From SM23-28-2 sp964512285 (GTDB lineage Bacteria > Chloroflexota > Dehalococcoidia > SM23-28-2): a DNA stretch of 64,000 bases. Every line of letters begins with the position of its first letter. Positions within the stretch are counted from its first letter, which is position 1. The translations under genes were made by a program, and so were the position numbers. Below, piece by piece: positions 1 through 8,643 of this stretch. The DNA is taken from positions 22,656-86,655 of the forward strand of contig CAZEJO010000005.1 of assembly GCA_964512285.1 (NCBI GenBank), read 5' to 3'. The notes beneath the pieces were generated by a model. That model saw nothing but the letters and a program-made list of their open reading frames with translations. It did not search any database and was not told where the DNA came from.

Positions 1-700
1 AGAGGCGGTCCAAGGAGAGGAGAGAGCCGGCGGCACCCACCTGCGACGGGTCCACGCCCAGGTCGGCCACTGTCCAGACGGCTACCGGCTTCTTGGCAGC
101 CGCCATGATCTCTCGCAGCTGGGGATAGCGCGGCTCACCCAGCTCGTTACTGACGCTAACCACGGCGGGAAGACTGGTCTCCACCGTCTCGAAGCCGTCC
201 AGGAGCACCCGTTCCACCTGCAGGGTGCCATCGCTGGCTTTTACCTCGCTGGCACGGGTCACGCAGGGCAGACCCAACACGTCGGCGATGATCGAAGGCG
301 TCACGCCTACGTCCCAGTCCGGCGCCTGGCGACCGCAGAGCACGAGATCGAAAGGCTCCAGCTTCTTGATGGCGGCTGCTAGAGCGCGAGCAGTGGCGTA
401 GCTGTCGCCACCTTCGAAAGCGCCATCCGTGAGCTGTATGCCCTCATCGGCACCCATGGCCAGGGCCTTCTTGACGGCATCGCGAGCGGCCTCGGGGCCC
501 AGGCAAAGGATAGTGATCTTGGCCTCGCCCAAGGCCTCGCGGATGCGCAGAGCGGCCTCGACGCCCAGGATAGCGTACTCGTCGGCCACCGGGTCGATGC
601 CCGGCACCGGCAAGACTTTCTTGGTCGCCTCGTCCACCTTGAACTGGGAAGCTGGCGTCTCCGGGTCGGGCACCTGCTTGACGCAGCAAATTATGTGCAT
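1..700 (-). CDS. etfB: Electron transfer flavoprotein beta subunit (partial)
   Basis: Reading from 700 leftwards gives MHIICCVKQVPDPETP, the usual N-terminus of EtfB, followed by an adenine-nucleotide-binding alpha/beta fold (ALAMGADEGIQLTD, LCGRQAPDWDVGVTPSIIA). EtfB pairs with EtfA to carry electrons from acyl-CoA dehydrogenases to a quinone oxidoreductase. The start is fixed by an AGGAGGT ribosome site at about 706-712. The reading frame stays open to base 1, so the C-terminus and presumably etfA lie outside the window. It follows the Etf-linked oxidoreductase gene by 113 bp on the same strand, which supports an acyl-CoA oxidation role. The family call is firm; only completeness is unknown. 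Confidence 0.93.
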   Translation of the reverse strand, partial: MHIICCVKQVPDPETPASQFKVDEATKKVLPVPGIDPVADEYAILGVEAALRIREALGEAKITILCLGPEAARDAVKKALAMGADEGIQLTDGAFEGGDSYATARALAAAIKKLEPFDLVLCGRQAPDWDVGVTPSIIADVLGLPCVTRASEVKASDGTLQVERVLLDGFETVETSLPAVVSVSNELGEPRYPQLREIMAAAKKPVAVWTVADLGVDPSQVGAAGSLLSLDRL

Positions 701-813
701 GATGTACCTCCTCCCTCAGCCCCGCCTGCCCTTGGAGCGGGGCACGGTTCTATCTCCCAAGCTTTTAAGATTGCTGGGCCCGCCTGCTGGCAGGCTCTAC
801 AGAAAACCACCCC

Positions 814-2889
814 TCACTGCGGCGGCTCCGCTGCCTGGCCCTCCGGCGGGTCGGCCTTGGCTGCCTCAGGGACGGCGGGTGCAGGGGCCACCGCCATATC
901 TAGCAACTCCACCACGTCGTAGACCTTCATCTCTCGCTCAGCCGCTTCAGGCACGGCGCCGACGCCGTCCTCGAACATCTGCAAGCAGAAGGGACAGGCG
1001 GTGGCGACGAACTCGGCACCTGTGGCTGCCGCCTCCTCGGTGCGCTCGTTGTTCACCCGCTTGCCCTTGCTCTCCTCCATCCACATGTGGCCACCACCAG
1101 CGCCGCAGCAGAAGCTCTGCGCCCGTGCCCGAGGCATCTCGACAGTTTGGGCGCCAGGCAGGCTAGCGAGGATGTGGCGAGGCGACTCGTACAGGTTGTT
1201 GTGGCGGCCCAAGTAGCAGGAATCGTGGTAGGTGATCTTCTGGGCCAGGGGCCCCTGTGGCTTCAGCCTACCCTCCTTGACGAGCTGAGCGAAGAAGTCG
1301 GCGTGATGGATCACTTCGAAGTGGCCGTTGAACTGGGGGTACTCGTTCTTGAAGGTGTTGAAACCATGGGGGCAGCTAGTGATGATCTTCTTGACGCCCT
1401 TGGTATTGAACAGCTCGATGTTCTGCTGAGCCTGGAGCATGTAAAGGTACTCGTTACCCAGGCGGCGAGCGGGGTCGCCACAGCAGGTCTCCTCGGCCCC
1501 CAGCACACCGTAGCTTACTCCGGCCTGGTTTAGCAGCCTAGCGATAGCCTTAGTGGTCAGGACGTTCCGCTCCGACAGGGCGCCGGTGCAGCCCACCCAG
1601 AACAGATACTCCTGGCTACCGTCGAACATGGGCACTTCGCCCATCTCTTCGATCCAGGAGGTGCGGCCCAGGGGGGTGCCTCGCCAGGGGTGACCGCGCT
1701 GCTCCAGCTGCATGAGGGTGGCCTGAGCCGTCTCCGGCATGCGGGCCTCGTCCATCACGAAGTAGCGGCGGACGTCTATAATCTCCTGAATGTGCTCGAC
1801 GAACACCGGGCACTCGTACTGGCAGGCGCCGCAGGTGAGGCAGTCCCATATGGGATTGAACCCCATAGCTTCCGTCAGTGCTACGCCGCGCTCGCCTGTG
1901 ACATTGATGTTCAGTACCGGTATCGGCAGGAGATCCGATGCGTTAACCAGCAACTGCTGGCGTATTTGGTGAGCTATCTCCTTCGGCGATAGCTCCTTCT
2001 CGGTGTTATAGGCGGGACAGGCCTCCTGGCAGCGGCCGCACTCGGTGCAGGTGTAGCCGTCCAGGAGCTGCCTCCAGGTGAAGTCCTGGATACGCCCCAC
2101 ACCGAACACCTCCTGCGTCTCCAGGTCAGGGATGGGCTGGAGGACACCCGTAGGCTGAAGGCGCCGGAAGAACACGTTGGGGGCGGCGGTGAATACGTGC
2201 AGGTGCTTGGAGTAAGGGACCCAGATCAGGAAGCCCATGAAGGTCAACAAGTGAAGATACCAGAAGGTGGTGTGCCAGCCTTTGAGAACCTCTATGTCCG
2301 TTCCCTGGACACCCTCCGCGATGGCGTTCGAGATGAAGGCGCGACTGTGGTCGGGGAAGGGGTGGATGGCGATGCTGAAGCCGGTGGCAAACAGATCGGT
2401 CACCATGAGCAGGGCGATGAAGCCCAGGATAAGGTAGGCGTCCCAGTTGAGGCTAAGGCGGGGCGGCTTGACGATCAGGCGCCTGGCCACCGCCATGACT
2501 ACGCCGATCACAACCAGGATCTCGAAAACCTGCATAACCGGGAAGTAGGCGGTGTACACGCCCTCGGCCCAGGAGAGCAGGGCGGCATCCTCGTGAAAGC
2601 CCTCCAGGAAGAAGTTGATGGTGTTCACCTGGAAGGTCAGGAAGCCCCAGAAGATGGCCAGGTGAAGAATACCCGAGTACCAGTAGCGGGGGCGAATCAC
2701 GCGCCAGATAGCCAGCACCAGCGGAACGAAGGAAATTGTCCGCTCCCAAAGGCGGTTGAAGCGCCAGTCGGGTTTGCCCACTAAGAGAAGGGCGGTGCGA
2801 ACGTAGACGGTATAGGCGAAGAAGGCGAGGCCAGAGACAAGTATGAGGTAGAAGAATATGTTACCAGGGAACTGAACAGACGGGGCCAT
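814..2889 (-). CDS. Membrane Fe-S oxidoreductase, EtfAB:quinone oxidoreductase (EMO) / HdrD-like
   Basis: A 691-residue protein in three parts. The N-terminal 240 residues hold about six membrane segments of the nitrate-reductase-gamma type, with histidines that could bind haem. Two 4Fe-4S motifs follow, CTECGRCQEAC (281-291) and CLTCGACQYEC (350-360). Two CCG domains come last, with CCGDPARR (469-476) and FCCGAGGGHMW (593-603). This architecture is known from membrane oxidoreductases that take electrons from EtfAB and reduce menaquinone during beta-oxidation. It lies immediately upstream of etfB, which agrees with that role. A GGGAGGAG ribosome site precedes the ATG at 2889. The C-terminal tail is rich in Ala, Pro and Glu. 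The alternative name is heterodisulfide-reductase-like subunit; neighbours favour the Etf role. Confidence 0.87.
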   Translation of the reverse strand: MAPSVQFPGNIFFYLILVSGLAFFAYTVYVRTALLLVGKPDWRFNRLWERTISFVPLVLAIWRVIRPRYWYSGILHLAIFWGFLTFQVNTINFFLEGFHEDAALLSWAEGVYTAYFPVMQVFEILVVIGVVMAVARRLIVKPPRLSLNWDAYLILGFIALLMVTDLFATGFSIAIHPFPDHSRAFISNAIAEGVQGTDIEVLKGWHTTFWYLHLLTFMGFLIWVPYSKHLHVFTAAPNVFFRRLQPTGVLQPIPDLETQEVFGVGRIQDFTWRQLLDGYTCTECGRCQEACPAYNTEKELSPKEIAHQIRQQLLVNASDLLPIPVLNINVTGERGVALTEAMGFNPIWDCLTCGACQYECPVFVEHIQEIIDVRRYFVMDEARMPETAQATLMQLEQRGHPWRGTPLGRTSWIEEMGEVPMFDGSQEYLFWVGCTGALSERNVLTTKAIARLLNQAGVSYGVLGAEETCCGDPARRLGNEYLYMLQAQQNIELFNTKGVKKIITSCPHGFNTFKNEYPQFNGHFEVIHHADFFAQLVKEGRLKPQGPLAQKITYHDSCYLGRHNNLYESPRHILASLPGAQTVEMPRARAQSFCCGAGGGHMWMEESKGKRVNNERTEEAAATGAEFVATACPFCLQMFEDGVGAVPEAAEREMKVYDVVELLDMAVAPAPAVPEAAKADPPEGQAAEPPQ

Positions 2890-3003
2890 CCGCTACTCCT
2901 CCCAATGCCAAGGTCATCGTCATAGTGGATACCAGATGTCGGTTCATCGGCGTGAAATCGCTCACCATCATAGCGTCCGCCCAGGTGAGGGTCAACCGTG
3001 AGT

Positions 3004-4560
3004 CTAGGGCGTGGGCGCGCCGTATAGCCTGCGCAGGTCCGTCTTCAGCACCTTGCCCAGATAGTTACGGGGCAACTCGTCCACAAAGGTCACGTATCTT
3101 GGCGTCTTGAAGCTAGCCAGGCAGTCTCTAGTGTAATAAATAATCTCCCCGGCGGTGGCCATCTCCCCCGGCTTGAGCTGGACGATAGCCTTCACCTCCT
3201 CACCCCACTCGACGTCGGGCACTCCGATGACGGCCGCATCTTCGATCTTGGGATGCTGCTGCAGGACAGCCTCGATCTCGCCGGGCGAGATGTTCTCGCC
3301 TCCACGGATGATCAGGTCCTTGGTGCGACCGGTGATGAACAGATAGCCGGCCTCGTCCATCCAGCCGATGTCGCCTGTATGGAGCCAGCCATCGACCAGG
3401 GTTTGGGCCGTCTCCTCATCGCGCTTCCAGTAGCCGGTCATGAGGCGGGCTCCCTTGGCCACGATCTCCCCCTCCCGACCGGCTGGCAGGATGTTGCTCT
3501 CGGGATCCATAATGCAGATATCCACATCCTCCATCGGCCGCCCCACCGACTTCAGGCGCTCCAGCTTTCGCTGCTTCTCCTCCTCCGTGCCCTCGATGAC
3601 GTGATCCTCGGGGCCAAGGTAGGTGATGGTGGAGGTGGTCTCTGTCTGGCCGTAGGCGTTCATCAGGCCGCACTTAAACACATCCACGGCCTTGCGGATC
3701 ACCTCGTAGGGCATGGGGGCGGCCCCGTAGGCCAGAAGCTTGAGGGAACTGAGGTCGTACTTGTCGAAGTCGGGCTCGTCCATGATTCGCTTGAGCATGG
3801 TGGGCACCACGAAGCTGTGAGTGACCTTCTCCCTCTGCACTGTCTCGAGCCAGGCGTGGGGTTCGAACTGAGGCAGCACCACCAAGGTACGCCCTCCCCA
3901 GATGGACGACATGATGGCAGTGGTTCCTGCTACGTGGTAGACAGGCACCGAAAGCATCGTGATGTCGTGCGTCTCTGGGTTGGCGGGCTCGACGGTGTTG
4001 GTGACGTACACCGAGAGGCTGAGGTAGGTGAGGACGACGCCCTTGGGCAGGGCAGTGGTGCCGCTGGTGTACAAAAGGACGGTGGGGTCGTTGTCATCGA
4101 CCTCGACGAAGACTTCCTCAAGCTCGCATCTGGCGATAACGTCCTCGTAGTTCTGCATCCCCTGGGGACGGCCATCGTAGCAGATGAAGTGACGGATGCC
4201 TCTCAGCTCCGGCCGTATGGAGGCGATGAGCTCCAGATAGCGCTCTCCCACGAAGAATATCGAGGCATCGGAATTATTCACCATGTGGGTCAACTCTTCC
4301 CGCTTGGCCCGATAGTTGAGGGGAACCAACACTGCTCCCAGCTTGGCGCAAGCGTAGTAGGTCTCGATGTAGTGGTGCGAGTTGAGGGCCATGACAGCCA
4401 CCTTGTGGCCGCGCTCGACTCCCAGGTCCGTGAGGGCGTTGGCCAGGCGATTGACCCGCTCCTGCACCTCCAGGTAGGTAAGACGGGTACCGTTGCAGAC
4501 CAGTGCTTCGCGCTCAGGCACGATGGAAGCGCTGATGGTCAGGAATTCAGCAGTATTCAT
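3004..4560 (-). CDS. AMP-forming acyl-CoA synthetase (fatty-acid--CoA ligase)
   Basis: A 518-residue member of the ANL adenylating family. The ATP-binding loop YTSGTTALPKG is at 164-174, the adenylate motif YGQTETTS at 303-310, the hinge region HTGDIGWMDEAGY..GRTKD at 394-415, and the catalytic lysine near 503 in LGKVLK. Length and motif spacing are normal for FadD or cyclohexanecarboxylate-CoA-ligase-like enzymes. It would activate a carboxylic acid to its CoA thioester for the two hydratases encoded just upstream in the same direction. The true acid substrate cannot be read from sequence. It lies 24 bp after the hydratase that precedes it in transcription, so it is probably in the same operon. 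Confidence 0.92.
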   Translation of the reverse strand: MNTAEFLTISASIVPEREALVCNGTRLTYLEVQERVNRLANALTDLGVERGHKVAVMALNSHHYIETYYACAKLGAVLVPLNYRAKREELTHMVNNSDASIFFVGERYLELIASIRPELRGIRHFICYDGRPQGMQNYEDVIARCELEEVFVEVDDNDPTVLLYTSGTTALPKGVVLTYLSLSVYVTNTVEPANPETHDITMLSVPVYHVAGTTAIMSSIWGGRTLVVLPQFEPHAWLETVQREKVTHSFVVPTMLKRIMDEPDFDKYDLSSLKLLAYGAAPMPYEVIRKAVDVFKCGLMNAYGQTETTSTITYLGPEDHVIEGTEEEKQRKLERLKSVGRPMEDVDICIMDPESNILPAGREGEIVAKGARLMTGYWKRDEETAQTLVDGWLHTGDIGWMDEAGYLFITGRTKDLIIRGGENISPGEIEAVLQQHPKIEDAAVIGVPDVEWGEEVKAIVQLKPGEMATAGEIIYYTRDCLASFKTPRYVTFVDELPRNYLGKVLKTDLRRLYGAPTP

Positions 4561-4584
4561 CTTCCCCCCTTCAACTGTTGGCCC

Positions 4585-5370
4585 CTACACCCCCAGGAAT
4601 TGGGGCGCTCTGCCCTCTCTCTGTGCCCTCAGGCCCTCGCGGGCGTCACTGGTGGCCAGAACCAAGCGCGCCAGGCGGGCCTCCAGCGCCAGGCCCTCGG
4701 CCAGGGGCATGTCCAGGCCCTGGGTCACTGCCTCCTTAGCGTATCGCAAAGCCAGCGGGCCGCGCGTCATTAGCTGGCGAGCTAGCGTCTCGGCCTCGAC
4801 GTAGAGGCGCTGGCGGGGCACCACTCGCTGCACCAGGCCGATGCGTAATGCCTCCTGGGCATCGATATCATCGCCTGATAGGATGAGGCCCATGGCTAGC
4901 CCCGGGCTGATGGTGCGGGGAAGGAGCTGGGTCCCTCCAGCCGAGGGGATGTAGGCCAGGCTCACCTCCGGCAGCCCCAGGCGAGCGTCCTCGGCGGCGA
5001 TGCGCAGGTCGCAGCACATGCTCAGCTCGAGGCCGGCTCCCAGGGCGAAGCCGTGGATGGCAGCAATGAGGGGCTTCTCGATGGCCAGCATGTAGCCCCA
5101 GAGGTCGCGCTCCCGCCGCGCCCGCCGCGCTTCGACCACCGAAGGGGCTGTGCCGAACTCGCTGATATCGGCGCCGGCGGAGAAGGCCTGCTCCCCCGCA
5201 CCTTTGAAGATAGCCACCGCCACATCGGGGTCATCCTGTAAGGCGTGGAGAACCTGCCACAGCTCGTCCCGCATCTCCATGTTCATAGCGTTGAGGACAT
5301 CGGGCCGGTTCAGGGTGACCCAGGCGATGCCACCGTCCTTCTCGTAGACCAGGCTCGCGAAGCCGTTCAT
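4585..5370 (-). CDS. Enoyl-CoA hydratase/isomerase (crotonase family)
   Basis: A crotonase of about 261 residues starting at MNGFASLVYEKDGG. An upstream in-frame ATG (5406) adds 12 residues with no family similarity, whereas 5370 has AGGAA a few bases before it. Oxyanion-hole segments are AFSAGADISEF and HGFALGAGLELSMCCDL. Both catalytic glutamates of true hydratases are present (LELSM and LPEVSLAY). It would hydrate trans-2-enoyl-CoA in beta-oxidation. It sits between a second crotonase upstream and the acyl-CoA ligase downstream. A palindromic repeat (5427-5483) separates it from the upstream crotonase. Confidence 0.9.
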   Translation of the reverse strand: MNGFASLVYEKDGGIAWVTLNRPDVLNAMNMEMRDELWQVLHALQDDPDVAVAIFKGAGEQAFSAGADISEFGTAPSVVEARRARRERDLWGYMLAIEKPLIAAIHGFALGAGLELSMCCDLRIAAEDARLGLPEVSLAYIPSAGGTQLLPRTISPGLAMGLILSGDDIDAQEALRIGLVQRVVPRQRLYVEAETLARQLMTRGPLALRYAKEAVTQGLDMPLAEGLALEARLARLVLATSDAREGLRAQREGRAPQFLGV

Positions 5371-5426
5371 GATGTTCCTGTCCCAGGGCCTTAAGCCCGT
5401 GGCCAATCTTTTCCCCGGCAGTCATC

Positions 5427-5483
5427 GTAGCTGCAGACCTTCAGGTCTGCCAGCTATTGGCAGGGCTGAAGCCCTGCAGCTAC
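5427..5483. repeat. Compound palindromic intergenic repeat (REP-like)
   Basis: The outer arms GTAGCTGCAG (5427-5436) and CTGCAGCTAC (5474-5483) are perfect reverse complements. They enclose two further hairpins, GCAGACCTTCAGGTCTGC (5433-5450) and one built on CAGGGCTGAAGCCCTG (5461-5476). The whole can fold as a three-way junction in DNA or RNA. It lies between two cotranscribed crotonase genes, so it may act as an mRNA stabiliser or attenuator, or simply be a dispersed repeat. Confidence 0.8.
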
Positions 5484-5523
5484 TTGTTCATACCCGGTCG
5501 TGACGCTGAATCTGTCTGTGCTC

Positions 5524-6300
5524 CTATCGTCCGTGGAACTGCGGCGGCCGCTTGTCCAGAAAGGCGCGCACGCCCTCCGCCCGATCCTCGGTGGCCTGCA
5601 GAATTATCGTCAAGTCCGTCTCAAAGCGCAAGGCCTGCTCCAGGGTCATGTCCAGGCCTCGGCTCACCGCCTCCTTGGCATAGCGCACAGCAATCGGCCC
5701 GCGAGCGGCGATGCGCTCGGCCAGGGCCTCGGCTTCGGCCATCAGCCTGTCGCGCGGCACCACCCCGCTCACCAAGCCGATGCGGTGGGCCTCCTGAGCA
5801 TCGATAGCCTCTGCGGTGAGGATCAGCTCCAGGGCTTTGCCCCGACCAACGATACGAGCCAACCGCTGGCTGCCGCCGCCCATGGGTATCAGACCCCAGG
5901 AGGTCTCGGGCAGAGCGAAGTGAGCCTCGGCGCAGGCCAGACGAACATCGCAGGCCAGGGCCAGCTCCAGGCCGGCGCTGATGGCATCGCCGTTGATGGC
6001 GCAGATGACCGGTCGCGAGAGCTGGGGCAGGCAGTCGAAGACACAGCCCAGGAACTCCCGGCGGCGAGCGGGCGCCCCTTCGGCGGCCAGCAGCGACGTA
6101 TCCCAGCCCAGGGAAAAGACAGAGACATCGCCGCCGCTGAGGATAGCCACCCGCACCTGGGGGTCGTCGTTTATCTCGGCGCAGGCGGCTGAGAGCTCCT
6201 GCAGCAGCTGACCATCGATGCAGTTTCCCTGCTCGGGACGCTGCAAATGGAGATGGGCGATAGCATCGCGCTTAGACAGCCTGATGGTCTGATAGGGCAT
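5524..6300 (-). CDS. Enoyl-CoA hydratase/isomerase (crotonase family)
   Basis: About 258 residues starting at MPYQTIRLSKRDAIAHLHL. The longer reading frame from 6378 would begin upstream of the promoter at 6320-6348, so 6300 is preferred. Crotonase features are SLGWDTSLL, NGDAISAGLELALACDV and ALPETSWGLIPMGGGSQRL, with both catalytic glutamates kept. It is the first gene of the leftward acyl-CoA oxidation operon. It is similar to but clearly diverged from the next crotonase, so the two probably handle different chain lengths or substituted acyl groups; that last point is inference. Confidence 0.9.
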   Translation of the reverse strand: MPYQTIRLSKRDAIAHLHLQRPEQGNCIDGQLLQELSAACAEINDDPQVRVAILSGGDVSVFSLGWDTSLLAAEGAPARRREFLGCVFDCLPQLSRPVICAINGDAISAGLELALACDVRLACAEAHFALPETSWGLIPMGGGSQRLARIVGRGKALELILTAEAIDAQEAHRIGLVSGVVPRDRLMAEAEALAERIAARGPIAVRYAKEAVSRGLDMTLEQALRFETDLTIILQATEDRAEGVRAFLDKRPPQFHGR

Positions 6301-6319
6301 CGCCGCTTCCAGCGTCGGT

Positions 6320-6348
6320 ATCGTAGCAAGGCCTACAAATGGTGTCAA
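6320..6348 (-). promoter_or_regulatory. Sigma-70-type promoter of the leftward beta-oxidation operon
   Basis: On the minus strand TTGACA (6348-6343), a 17-bp spacer and TACGAT (6325-6320). The predicted transcript starts near 6313, about 13 bases before the ATG at 6300. It is divergent from the SDR promoter at 6364-6393, leaving about 15 bp between the two. Confidence 0.7.
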
Positions 6349-6363
6349 TGAAGCCGAACCCCG

Positions 6364-6393
6364 TTGCAATGAGGGCAACGGCCGTTGTATTAT
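6364..6393 (+). promoter_or_regulatory. Sigma-70-type promoter for the SDR gene
   Basis: TTGCAA (6364-6369), an 18-bp spacer and TATTAT (6388-6393). It faces away from the promoter of the crotonase operon, making a compact divergent control region. Confidence 0.55.
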
Positions 6394-6462
6394 CCGCGCC
6401 GGACGCGCCTGCGCTTTTTGCCAGTCGGAGCAACCAGCGCTTAAGGAAGGGTAGAGATCGTC

Positions 6463-7221
6463 GTGGACCTAGGACTGAAGGGCAAAGCAGCGATCGTCAC
6501 CGGCGCCAGCCGTGGCCTCGGCCGGGCCATCGCCCTGGGCCTGGCCGAGGAGGGCTGCGACGTCGCCCTCTGCGCGCGCGGCCAAGAAAGGCTGGCCGAG
6601 GCAGCGAAGGAGGTCGAGACCAAGGGCGTGCGGGCCCTGGCGGTGGAGGCAGATGTCACCAAGGCCGAGGACGCGGAGCGGCTGGTGCAGGCGGCTGCCG
6701 AGACCTTCGGGCGCATCGATATCCTGGTGAACAACGTAGGCGGGTCGGTGGCCGCCGATTCGGATGAGGCCTGGCAGGCCACTTTTGAAACGATCCTTCT
6801 GACGGCCGCCCGCGCCACGCGTCTCGTCGTCCCCCACATGCAGCGAGCGGGCGGCGGGGCGATAGTGCACATCGCCTCCATCTGGGGCCGCGAGTCGGGC
6901 GGCGTTCCCACCTACAACGCGATGAAGGCGGCGATGATCAGCCACGCCAAGATGATGGCCCTAGAGCTTGCTCCCCAGAACATTCGGGTGAACTCGGTAG
7001 CTCCCGGCAGCGTCAGCCACCCCGGCGGCTCCTGGTGGCGCCGCCAGCAGGAGGACCCCGAGGGGATGGCCCAGTTCGTGCGGCAGAACATCCCCGCCGG
7101 TCGCTTCGGCACCGCCGAGGAGGTGGCCAACGTAGTGGTCTTCCTGGTATCGGAGCGAGCTAGCTGGGTGACGGGCGCCTGCGTCAACGTGGACGGCGGC
7201 CAGAGCCGGTCGAATATCTGA
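6463..7221 (+). CDS. SDR-family oxidoreductase (3-oxoacyl-ACP reductase-like)
   Basis: A 252-residue classical short-chain dehydrogenase. The cofactor motif TGASRGLGRA is near the N-terminus, NNVGG replaces the usual NNAG, and the catalytic Ser-Tyr-Lys set is in HIASIWGRESGG and YNAMK. It ends with the family's VTGACVNVDGGQS. It would reduce or oxidise a hydroxy/oxo group with NAD(P)H; annotators commonly call such proteins FabG, but the substrate is not shown. The start is GTG at 6463 with AAGGAAGG at 6443-6450. The gene is monocistronic and divergent from the acyl-CoA operon. Confidence 0.88.
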   Translation: MDLGLKGKAAIVTGASRGLGRAIALGLAEEGCDVALCARGQERLAEAAKEVETKGVRALAVEADVTKAEDAERLVQAAAETFGRIDILVNNVGGSVAADSDEAWQATFETILLTAARATRLVVPHMQRAGGGAIVHIASIWGRESGGVPTYNAMKAAMISHAKMMALELAPQNIRVNSVAPGSVSHPGGSWWRRQQEDPEGMAQFVRQNIPAGRFGTAEEVANVVVFLVSERASWVTGACVNVDGGQSRSNI

Positions 7222-7251
7222 GGGCACAGTAGAGCTAGCAGACCCCCGCAG

Positions 7252-7280
7252 TTGCCAACTACCTGCGCTTTATGTACAAT
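7252..7280 (+). promoter_or_regulatory. Sigma-70-type promoter upstream of the MarR-like gene
   Basis: TTGCCA (7252-7257), a 17-bp spacer and TACAAT (7275-7280). The predicted 5' leader to the start at 7420 is about 130 bases. Confidence 0.6.
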
Positions 7281-7419
7281 GTCAGCGGCGATCCGCTCGC
7301 ACCAGTGAGCATGTCGCACGGTGCCCTGGCTGCCACAGTCCGGCCTCTGGTGGGTACAAACCCAGCGGCATCGGTATAGTGCTCACTCATGCGCGCTCCA
7401 CAGCCGGGGGGGGAGCCAG

Positions 7420-8472
7420 ATGAACGACCGCGGTTTGCCGCGCCAGCAGGGCAGATTTCGCGGGCGAACTGGACTGGACGCGTGGACTACCGTCCGCCGC
7501 CTCTTCAATTTGTTCTCCCAGGCCGTAGACACAATCCTGCAACCGTTCAAGCTGCCGAACGACGAGCTAGTTGTGCTGATCTCCCTCGCCCACGCGGGCG
7601 GCACTCTCCCCGTTGGCCAGATCGAGCGCGCGACCCTCTTCGAGACAGATCGTCTCAGACGAATCGTGGATAAGCTCGAGACGCGGGGGCTAGTGACACG
7701 CCTGCATCAACAGAAAGACCGCCGCAAGGTCTTCGTGCGGATGGAAGAGACCGGCCAGCGGCTGCTGGATAGCATCGCGCCCGTGATGTTCGAGTTGATA
7801 CGCGAGGTCATGGACACGCTAGGGACACAGGATACGGAATTCATGCGAGCCAAGGTACGGAAGATGGTAGCATACGCCGGAACGCATCATAAGGGAACAC
7901 CTCGAGGCTCTCGATACGACACGCGTAAGAGTACAGGGACGGTACAGACTCTCACTGACGTAGCGGTGTCTGGATCACGCGGCCGCCCGGGCACCTGGGG
8001 ACTGGCGGGGTGGTTACGAGCCGCTGAGTGCGCCAATCACGTGCACAGAATATGGAGAGAGGAGTCTCACGGCCTGGGCCTTACCGTGCCACAACTGCAC
8101 GTCCTGGCCATCCTGGCAGAGGCAAGCGACAGCGTGGCGGAAGACGCTATCGCCCGCATTTCGGGCTTGCATCAGGACAGGGTAAGGTCAGCCCTGTGCG
8201 CGCTGGAGCGGGCGGGTTTCGTCAGGAGGCAGAGCGGCAGCCGGCCCTGCAACGATACGCTGGCGGAGATAACGGAGCAAGGCAGGCACAAGGTGCTAGA
8301 CAGCCTACCGATGGCAAATAGCTTTGCCGAAGAGCTATGGCAGCGATTGAGCGATGACGAGTTGGAGCGCCTGCTGTCCCTGATACTCAAGGTTTGCACC
8401 GGCGTGGAGCGGGCGGTCGAACGCCGGGCACGCGACGCCGTCCCCCAGGCAGCGAGACCATCTCTTGGCTAA
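7420..8472 (+). CDS. Tandem MarR-type winged-helix regulator (two domains fused)
   Basis: About 350 residues starting at MNDRGLPRQQ, with a G-rich GGGGAG ribosome site just upstream. Two winged-helix units are visible. The first contains LPVGQIERATLFETDRLRRIVDKLETRGLVTRLHQQKDRRKVFVRM, the MarR recognition helix and wing. The second contains LTVPQLHVLAILAEAS..IARISGLHQDRVRSALCALERAGFVRRQ. A Gly/Ser/Arg-rich linker separates them. MarR proteins normally carry one such domain and dimerise; here one chain could form a pseudo-dimer. The ligand is unknown. The downstream LarA-like gene or the divergent cluster could be targets, but no operator was identified. Confidence 0.75.
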   Translation: MNDRGLPRQQGRFRGRTGLDAWTTVRRLFNLFSQAVDTILQPFKLPNDELVVLISLAHAGGTLPVGQIERATLFETDRLRRIVDKLETRGLVTRLHQQKDRRKVFVRMEETGQRLLDSIAPVMFELIREVMDTLGTQDTEFMRAKVRKMVAYAGTHHKGTPRGSRYDTRKSTGTVQTLTDVAVSGSRGRPGTWGLAGWLRAAECANHVHRIWREESHGLGLTVPQLHVLAILAEASDSVAEDAIARISGLHQDRVRSALCALERAGFVRRQSGSRPCNDTLAEITEQGRHKVLDSLPMANSFAEELWQRLSDDELERLLSLILKVCTGVERAVERRARDAVPQAARPSLG

Positions 8473-8643
8473 GTAGCGTAGGAGCAGAGAAGAATACGTC
8501 CTCCAGCGTCTGGCCCGCGCCCCGTTTTGGCTTAGTGGCGTTGCGCCTCATGACGTGCACACCCGCAGCGGGGAGGCCGGCCTTCCTGTGTTTGCGCTCG
8601 TTCTGGACACACCTCCCGCTGTCCGTCTAGACTGGGAAGCGCT

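Noticed and set aside
3253..4773. 506-codon plus-strand open frame
   Set aside because: It is antisense to the acyl-CoA ligase and the crotonase, whose motifs are unambiguous; long antisense frames are common at this GC content.
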